Part shown: positions 62,183 through 64,000 of the stretch, one piece after another
Layout: the number at the start of each line of letters is the position of its first letter
Position numbering within the stretch: position 1 is the stretch's first letter
Assembly (NCBI RefSeq): GCF_001612725.1
Contig: NZ_BDAZ01000012.1
Location: 62,001-126,000, forward strand
Direction: 5' to 3'
DNA from: Nocardia anaemiae NBRC 100462
Lineage (GTDB): Bacteria; Actinomycetota; Actinomycetes; Mycobacteriales; Mycobacteriaceae
DNA length: 64,000 bases
Position numbers and translations under genes: made by a program
Notes under the pieces: generated by a model
What the model was told of the DNA's origin: nothing
Seen by the model: only the letters and a program-made list of their open reading frames with translations
Database searches by the model: none

Positions 62183-62893
62183 ATGGCATCTCGTCGACCA
62201 GTCAATCGGGTCACTCCCCGCAACCGTCCCACCGTCGGCCGCACGGCGGCGAGCACCGGGTCCGTCGGCACGCGCCGCAACACCCGTGCGGCCGAGGAAG
62301 CGACCACGAAGCGCCGGACGAAGGTCGCCGGTACCGCTGAGCCGGTCCGTCCGACTTCGCAGCCCGCCGGACCGTCGCGGCCGTGGTCACAGCGGTTGCG
62401 TCCGCGCGCGGGTTGGGGTGTGGTCGCGGCCCTGTTCCTGGTCGCCGTGCTGCTCGGTGCCTTCGCGACGGTCGCGGCCGTGCGTCCCGGTATCGACGAT
62501 TCGAACGAGGCCTATGTGGACACCAAGGCCACCGAAGAGGTGACCGCGGCCGCCTCGCACGCGTTGAAGACCATCTACGCCTACGACGTGAACAAACTCG
62601 ACGGCTACAAGGACGCGGTGCACGGTGTCGTCACCGGGCAGATGCTCGCCGATTTCGACAAGTACGCCGAAACCAATCTCGCCGCCCTGAAACAGGCGCA
62701 GACCAGCGCCGATGCCCTCGCCGATCCGATCGGGGTGACCTTGCTCACCGACGATCGGGCCGAGCTGCTCGTGAACTTCGTGGTCAGCGCGAACAAGAAC
62801 GGGGTCGCCCAGCAGAGCGCGTCCGGCCCGATCGTGCTGAAAATGCAGAAGGTCGACGGCAAGTGGCTGGCCGCGGCCATCGTCGACCAGTGA
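62183..62893 (+). CDS. Mce-associated membrane protein
   Basis: A 236-residue protein like the preceding gene: a basic Arg/Thr/Pro-rich cytoplasmic N terminus (about 1-75), one helix (about 80-102) and an extracytoplasmic domain (S-H-A-L-K-T-I-Y-A-Y-D then V-K-L-D-type strands, end K-W-L-A-A-A-I-V-D-Q). TAGGAGAACC is upstream of ATG 62183. It ends the mce operon; no strong terminator is seen before rpoB. Confidence 0.82.
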   Translation: MASRRPVNRVTPRNRPTVGRTAASTGSVGTRRNTRAAEEATTKRRTKVAGTAEPVRPTSQPAGPSRPWSQRLRPRAGWGVVAALFLVAVLLGAFATVAAVRPGIDDSNEAYVDTKATEEVTAAASHALKTIYAYDVNKLDGYKDAVHGVVTGQMLADFDKYAETNLAALKQAQTSADALADPIGVTLLTDDRAELLVNFVVSANKNGVAQQSASGPIVLKMQKVDGKWLAAAIVDQ

Positions 62894-63332
62894 TTTCGAC
62901 GGCATAAGCCCAGTGGGGCAGGGTATCTGGCCGATCATCGGGTCGAGCCCGCCACTTGACGAGTTTCGCCGGACCCGTCACGCTATTCACAACAGCGGCA
63001 GCTGTCACAGTGGCTTCTCGTGCCCCGTGGCTCCCGACGCAGCCAGCGATTCGGACACGGGCACGCGGCCATAACGGTCACGGCGTGCCGCCACGCGGAG
63101 GCTTGTTCGGGTGGTACTTTGACACCACCTTGCGTATTGGTGTACGGTTGGACGTTGCGCTGGCTGCCTCCTGTCCATACCTCGATTTGCACACGTAAGT
63201 TCCACCTTCCGGTGTTACTTCCGTTGTTGCCTGTTCGGGTTTCGTTCGGGTTGTATCCAGCGGAATTCGTAGCAGACAAGCGACGGTCGCGGACCACCAC
63301 GCGACGCGCGTGAGGTGCTGGAAGGACGCATC
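62894..63332 (+). promoter_or_regulatory. rpoB upstream region with candidate promoter
   Basis: The 439 bp hold no credible gene. TTGACA (63119-63124), 18 bp and TACGGT (63143-63148) form a good sigma-70-type promoter; the -35 is flanked by GGTGGT (63110-63115) and ACCACC (63124-63129). The implied leader is about 180 nt. GGAAGGA lies 7 nt before the TTG start. No terminator for the mce operon is evident. Confidence 0.5.
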
Positions 63333-64000
63333 TTGGCAGTCTCCACCCAGACCAAGGCAGTTGCCGGAATCCCCGGAGCCCCGTTGCGGGTGTCTTTCGC
63401 GAAGATCCGTGAACCCTTGGAGGTGCCCGGACTTCTCGATCTACAGACCGACTCATTTGCATGGTTGATCGGCTCGCCCTCGTGGCGTGAGAAAGCCGCG
63501 GCTCGCGGCGACGGCGGACTAACGGGCGGTCTGGAGGAGGTACTCGAGGAGCTCTCGCCGATCGAGGACTTCTCCGGGTCGATGTCCCTTTCTTTCTCGG
63601 ATCCTCGTTTCGAGGAGGTCAAGGCCTCCATCGACGAGTGCAAAGACAAGGACATGACCTACGCGGCGCCGTTGTTCGTGACCGCCGAGTTCATCAACAA
63701 CAACACCGGTGAGATCAAGAGCCAGACGGTCTTCATGGGTGATTTCCCGATGATGACCGACAAGGGCACGTTCATCATCAACGGCACCGAGCGCGTGGTT
63801 GTTTCGCAGCTGGTGCGTTCGCCGGGTGTGTACTTCGATCACAGCGTCGACAAGGCCACGGAGAAGGACCTGCACAGCGTGCGTGTCATCCCGTCGCGCG
63901 GCGCCTGGCTGGAGTTCGACATCGATAAGCGCGACACCGTCGGTGTGCGCATCGACCGCAAGCGTCGTCAGCCGGTCACCGTGCTGCTGAAGGCGCTGGG
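63333..64000 (+). CDS. rpoB: RNA polymerase beta subunit, N-terminal part
   Basis: The first 222 codons; the gene runs off the window. A TTG start gives [10 protein letters not shown]. Family identity is clear from [45 protein letters not shown], and [18 protein letters not shown]. Its place after rplJL-mceG matches the main rpoB locus. The rifampicin region (about codon 420-450) is beyond the window. A second rpoB2 in some nocardiae cannot be excluded here, but context favours the housekeeping copy. Confidence 0.95.
   Translation, partial: MAVSTQTKAVAGIPGAPLRVSFAKIREPLEVPGLLDLQTDSFAWLIGSPSWREKAAARGDGGLTGGLEEVLEELSPIEDFSGSMSLSFSDPRFEEVKASIDECKDKDMTYAAPLFVTAEFINNNTGEIKSQTVFMGDFPMMTDKGTFIINGTERVVVSQLVRSPGVYFDHSVDKATEKDLHSVRVIPSRGAWLEFDIDKRDTVGVRIDRKRRQPVTVLLKAL

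Noticed and set aside
63333..64000. Rifampicin-resistant rpoB2 paralogue
   Set aside because: The locus (after rplJL and mceG) is that of the main rpoB, and the diagnostic region is outside the window.

Overview
This is a GC-rich, gene-dense chromosomal segment from a mycolic-acid actinobacterium, most likely Nocardia or a close relative. The inference rests on: a block matching the Mycobacterium tuberculosis order Rv0525-Rv0563 (thioredoxin/ccdA/resB/ccsB, menA, menE, menB, menD, mgtA-type mannosyltransferase, menG, menJ, polyprenyl synthase, htpX); a second block matching Rv0634B-Rv0667 (rpmG2, had dehydratase, tRNA-Trp, secE, nusG, rplK, rplA, rplJ, rplL, mceG, rpoB); a fused HadA/HadB; a single-chain NasC-flavoreductase; MspA-like and LppU-like secreted proteins; and BldC. 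No insertion sequence, prophage or CRISPR array was seen.

Layout. 1-4.4 kb: System II cytochrome c biogenesis operon with 4-nt overlaps. 4.5-8.3 kb: envelope and secreted proteins (repeat-bearing MspA-like protein, LppU-like protein, unknown secreted protein) and bldC. 8.4-11.3 kb: DUF4229 protein, a Cds1-like PLP enzyme, an HTH/Clp-N gene pair with a doubled operator, and a small membrane protein. 11.3-24.4 kb: menaquinone genes menA, menE, menB, menD interspersed with a large AfsR/SARP-type regulator and a DrrAB-type ABC exporter. 24.4-28.6 kb: small unknown proteins, a frameshifted TIGR03086-type gene, and MarR/SnoaL-like and TetR/aldo-keto reductase pairs. 28.6-40.5 kb: assimilatory nitrate reductase fusion, menG, mannosyltransferase, menJ, polyprenyl diphosphate synthase, htpX. 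40.5-45 kb: MarR/hemerythrin pair, four tRNAs (Tyr, Thr, Met, Trp), YajQ, L33, HadAB. 44.7-51.2 kb: secE-nusG-rplKA, then rplJL with a long leader. 51.4-62.9 kb: a complete mce lipid-import operon (mceG, yrbEA, yrbEB, six MCE proteins, two Mce-associated proteins). 63.3 kb to the end: the start of rpoB.

Functional themes. Respiration is prominent: cytochrome c maturation plus menaquinone ring, tail, methylation and tail-reduction enzymes. So is the envelope: HadAB for mycolate elongation, a mannosyltransferase for glycolipid, Mce for lipid uptake, an MspA-like protein. The 3' third is core transcription and translation.

The most unusual signal is a dispersed repeat of about 80 bp that sits just upstream of, and pointing at, the starts of menE, menD, secE and mceA, with a tandem pair before hadAB. 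Most copies encode a tiny ORF starting Met-Ser-Glu-like, end with GAGGTG (or GAGGCG), five bases, then a start codon, and overlap the next ORF by 4 nt (NTGA). It looks like a portable translation-coupling element. The second is a split ClpC2-like module at 9.9-10.8 kb with two perfect GTCAA-N6-TTGAC palindromes at its start. Both are described under findings with tests.
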